From a virus, in the IMG/VR virus record IMGVR_UViG_3300014913_000043, positions 1-33,675 of that record: DNA of 33,675 bases; one strand, 5' to 3'. Within the stretch, counting starts at the first letter, position 1. Each line of letters starts with the position of its first letter. Under the pieces are notes generated by a model. It saw nothing but the letters and a program-made list of their open reading frames with translations. It had not been told where the DNA came from and ran no database searches. Shown here piece after piece: positions 31,774 to 33,675 of the stretch. The position numbers and the translations under genes were made by a program.

Positions 31774-32478
31774 ATGGCTAACTACTCCAAATGGGATATA
31801 GATAAATGGTTCCAATACAGTTATATGCCTACCAAAAGAATCATTTTTGTGGGATCTCATAGCGCAGAAACTGCAGACGGAGAAGAATCTGGCACAGATT
31901 GTGAAATGTCTGAATTTTTTATTAAAGCAATGCTTCACCTTAATTCCACATCCAACAAACCAATAATGATACACATGAACAACTTGGGTGGAGACTGGTA
32001 TCATGGCATGGCAATGTACGACGCTATAAGAGCGTCTAAAGCCCACGTATATGGAATATGTTGGGGCTACGCAATGAGCATGGGATCAATAATAATACAA
32101 GCATGTGATTCAAGAATAGTCACTAGACATTGTACGTTTATGATACACGAAAGCAGTGATACACTAAGCGGGACAACCAAGAAGGTTCAGTCATGGGCTA
32201 AACACAACACCGATCTACAAAAACGAATGTATCAAATATACCACCAACGAATGAGAGCGGCTAAACCAAGAATCACGTTAAAGAAAATAGAAGAATTATG
32301 TGCTAGCGATACAATATATAACGCACAAGAGGCTGTCGACTGTGGACTTGCAGATTGGGTTCTAGAAACATTAAATGATCCATACGAATTTTGTGCGACT
32401 AATGAACCAAATGCTAAGTGGAAAGATGGGATGAAATTGGGCAAAAGAGAGTCTAGTCACAGTGAGGACGAAAATTAA
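31774..32478 (+). CDS. ClpP-like serine protease
   Basis: A 234-aa protein of the ClpP/crotonase-like fold. IMIHMNNLGGDWYHGMAMYD (residues 64-83) is the characteristic strand-GG-helix turn, GYAMSMGSI (98-106) holds the likely nucleophile S102, RHCTFMIHE (118-126) holds H125, and D179 in ASDTIYNAQEA is a candidate third residue. It ends with GLADWVL. Charged tail residues (KRESSHSEDEN) extend beyond the normal end. ClpP forms a barrel peptidase that degrades unfolded proteins delivered by AAA+ partners; no such partner is in the window. The ATG at 31774-31776 has AAAGGG upstream. A role in host shut-off or head maturation is speculation. Confidence 0.85.
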   Translation: MANYSKWDIDKWFQYSYMPTKRIIFVGSHSAETADGEESGTDCEMSEFFIKAMLHLNSTSNKPIMIHMNNLGGDWYHGMAMYDAIRASKAHVYGICWGYAMSMGSIIIQACDSRIVTRHCTFMIHESSDTLSGTTKKVQSWAKHNTDLQKRMYQIYHQRMRAAKPRITLKKIEELCASDTIYNAQEAVDCGLADWVLETLNDPYEFCATNEPNAKWKDGMKLGKRESSHSEDEN

Positions 32479-33044
32479 TGAATAGCAAACAATTCCAAAC
32501 AACAGCTAGGAAAACTGCAATCTACTTAACGCAACCATCATGTGCTATGATATATCCACTACTTGGATTAGTAGGTGAGTGTGGAGAAGTATCAGATAAA
32601 GTAAAAAAAATGTTTAGAGATGATAATGGTTTGATGACAGAAGAAAGATCTTCATCAATACTGAATGAACTAGGAGATTGTTGCTGGTATGTAGCTAGTG
32701 TATGCTCTGACGCTGGTATAGATCTTCAACTTATGTACGATATGAGGGGCACATTCAAGCATACCGCAAAATCAATGAACATAGTTCAATTGACTTTGCA
32801 TATGAACATACTTGCTTCAAAAATAGCTGAAGTATTATCTGAAAAATATTACGGAAACGGCGGAGACAACAAATATAACAATTTACACAATATATATGAC
32901 AATATATCCAACATATTGGTGTGTATTGAAGAATTGTCGATTAAGTTATCTTCTAAGCTTGAGGACGTTTATGATTTAAATATTAGGAAACTTCTTAGCA
33001 GAAAAAATAGAGGAACAATAAATGGAGATGGAGATGATAGATAA
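32478..33044 (+). CDS. MazG-like NTP pyrophosphohydrolase
   Basis: A 188-aa protein with the all-alpha NTP-pyrophosphatase motif: GECGE (E34, E37) and ELGD (E64, D67), the ExxE...ExxD metal-binding pattern. YPLLGLVGECGEVSDKVKKM is typical of MazG-like phage proteins. Residues 80-160 contain an Asn-rich insert (YGNGGDNKYNNLHNIYDN), and the end LLSRKNRGTINGDGDDR resembles the K..R..R..I.GdGD.R end of this family. These enzymes hydrolyse (d)NTPs to monophosphates and may lower alarmone or non-canonical dNTP levels during infection. ATG 32478-32480 overlaps the ClpP stop; SD GAGGA. Confidence 0.8.
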   Translation: MNSKQFQTTARKTAIYLTQPSCAMIYPLLGLVGECGEVSDKVKKMFRDDNGLMTEERSSSILNELGDCCWYVASVCSDAGIDLQLMYDMRGTFKHTAKSMNIVQLTLHMNILASKIAEVLSEKYYGNGGDNKYNNLHNIYDNISNILVCIEELSIKLSSKLEDVYDLNIRKLLSRKNRGTINGDGDDR

Positions 33045-33052
33045 AAAATTAT

Positions 33053-33061
33053 GTGTATAAT
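33053..33061 (+). promoter_or_regulatory. GTGTATAAT promoter box before the Nudix-like gene
   Basis: The plus strand reads TTATGTGTATAATTGTC in the gap after the MazG-like gene. It starts a second plus-strand unit. No -35 consensus is seen at 16-18 bases. Confidence 0.55.
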
Positions 33062-33101
33062 TGTCTTGCTGATTTAGTCGTCTAGCGAACCGGTGAAACA
33101 C

Positions 33102-33539
33102 ATGACAAAAACCGCATGGACTATTATAAGAAATAACAACAGACTATTACTTATTCAACAATCAGAATTTAGCAACAATAAATATTTGTGGACTTTGCCA
33201 GAGTGTGAATTATTGGAGGAAAATAACATTCCAGAACTTGCCGCAAAACAAGGATTGAAAAATATAGGAATCTATGGCACATCATTTAAACAATTATGCA
33301 AAATACAGACAAGAAATCACAGAAACATAGTTTTGTGTTGCAACCAATGGAGCATAGAACCATACACTTCAACAGAAAATATCTCAGGAATTGGATGGTT
33401 TACGCTTCCAGAAATGTATGCCCTAGGACAAAGCCTATCTCCATACATAAATTCCAGCATTATGTATATAGCATATTTAATACAGCATTTTGATCAATAT
33501 CCAGAAGAATGGATTGGACAATGGAGCAATATTAAATGA
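33102..33539 (+). CDS. Degenerate Nudix-fold protein
   Basis: A 145-aa protein. The N-terminus TKTAWTIIRNNNRLLLIQQS and YLWTLPECELLEENN have the strand order of the Nudix fold (LLL.Q.......W.LPgG....E), and ISGIGWFTLPEM matches the later W...eE/l region. The expected Nudix box GX5EX7REUXEEXGU is largely lost: after ECELLEENNIPELAAKQGL the REXXEE glutamates are absent. It may bind rather than hydrolyse nucleotides. The start is ATG 33102-33104 with GGTGA upstream; the in-frame GTG at 33093 is an alternative. Its stop overlaps the next gene. Confidence 0.6.
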   Translation: MTKTAWTIIRNNNRLLLIQQSEFSNNKYLWTLPECELLEENNIPELAAKQGLKNIGIYGTSFKQLCKIQTRNHRNIVLCCNQWSIEPYTSTENISGIGWFTLPEMYALGQSLSPYINSSIMYIAYLIQHFDQYPEEWIGQWSNIK

Positions 33540-33675
33540 AACCAGAAATAGTACAAAAATTTGAAAATATATTATGGGCATGCTCACCAAAATCCTGGAC
33601 ATTCAAAAGCACTTATTTTAAAAATACATTATTTATTTCAATACTTATAGAAATTTCAGATGGACAATTCAAAAA
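33536..33675 (+). CDS. Unidentified gene, N-terminal part only
   Basis: Forty-six codons are visible before the window ends: MKPEIVQKFENILWACSPKS, then a segment rich in Phe, Lys and Thr. The ATG overlaps the previous stop as ATGA, so coupling is likely. No family is recognisable from the fragment. Confidence 0.6.
   Translation, partial: MKPEIVQKFENILWACSPKSWTFKSTYFKNTLFISILIEISDGQFK

Overview
The window is part of the genome of a large, AT-rich tailed dsDNA bacteriophage (Caudoviricetes). The evidence is a contiguous packaging, head and neck/tail gene set: a terminase large subunit carrying an intein, a portal, a prohead protease/scaffold, an HK97-like major capsid protein and a probable tail tube. 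The genes are tightly packed and often overlap by TAATG or ATGA, and strong Shine-Dalgarno (SD) sequences are frequent. No integrase, repressor, tRNA or CRISPR array was seen. The host cannot be named from the sequence. Most genes lie on the minus strand; a shorter plus-strand block fills the right end.

Right end, plus strand (about 30.0-33.7 kb): a DNA methyltransferase, two unknown genes, a ClpP-like protease, a MazG-like pyrophosphohydrolase, a degenerate Nudix-like protein and the start of another gene. This looks like a host-interaction and metabolism operon. From the divergent promoter region (29.88-30.01 kb), the minus-strand morphogenesis block runs leftward: a 55-aa ORF, a small sigma-70-like factor, a probable small terminase subunit, a CgeB-like glycosyltransferase, a SEC-C protein, GDP-mannose 4,6-dehydratase, an ERCC4 nuclease, TerL with its intein, portal, FkbM methyltransferase, an unknown gene, protease/scaffold, a decoration-like protein and major capsid protein, ending at a terminator. 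The next unit (15.75 to about 6.56 kb) encodes neck/connector-type proteins and two large adhesin-like proteins, and the probable tail tube follows with its own promoter and terminator.

Left end, minus strand (below 5.3 kb): NAD-dependent DNA ligase, a candidate ~100-nt RNA with its own promoter and terminator, a small membrane protein, hypoxanthine phosphoribosyltransferase, two unknown small proteins, an Rnl5-like RNA ligase, a 48-aa protein, a DarG-like macrodomain, a 32-aa membrane peptide and a partial gene. This is a nucleic-acid repair, nucleotide-salvage and possible counter-defence cassette.

Three points stand out. First, a 9-base motif GTGTATAAT (one site has GTGTATAAA) occurs at eight intergenic, correctly oriented positions in front of transcription units; together with the encoded small sigma factor it suggests a phage-wide promoter class. 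Second, the two adhesin-like proteins share one design: an exposed N-terminal module (histidine-rich collar-like domains, or a YWTD propeller), a stalk of 14-residue repeats, and a C-terminal domain that also exists as a separate small protein encoded next door. Third, the terminase intein appears to combine a LAGLIDADG endonuclease with an AP2-like DNA-binding domain.
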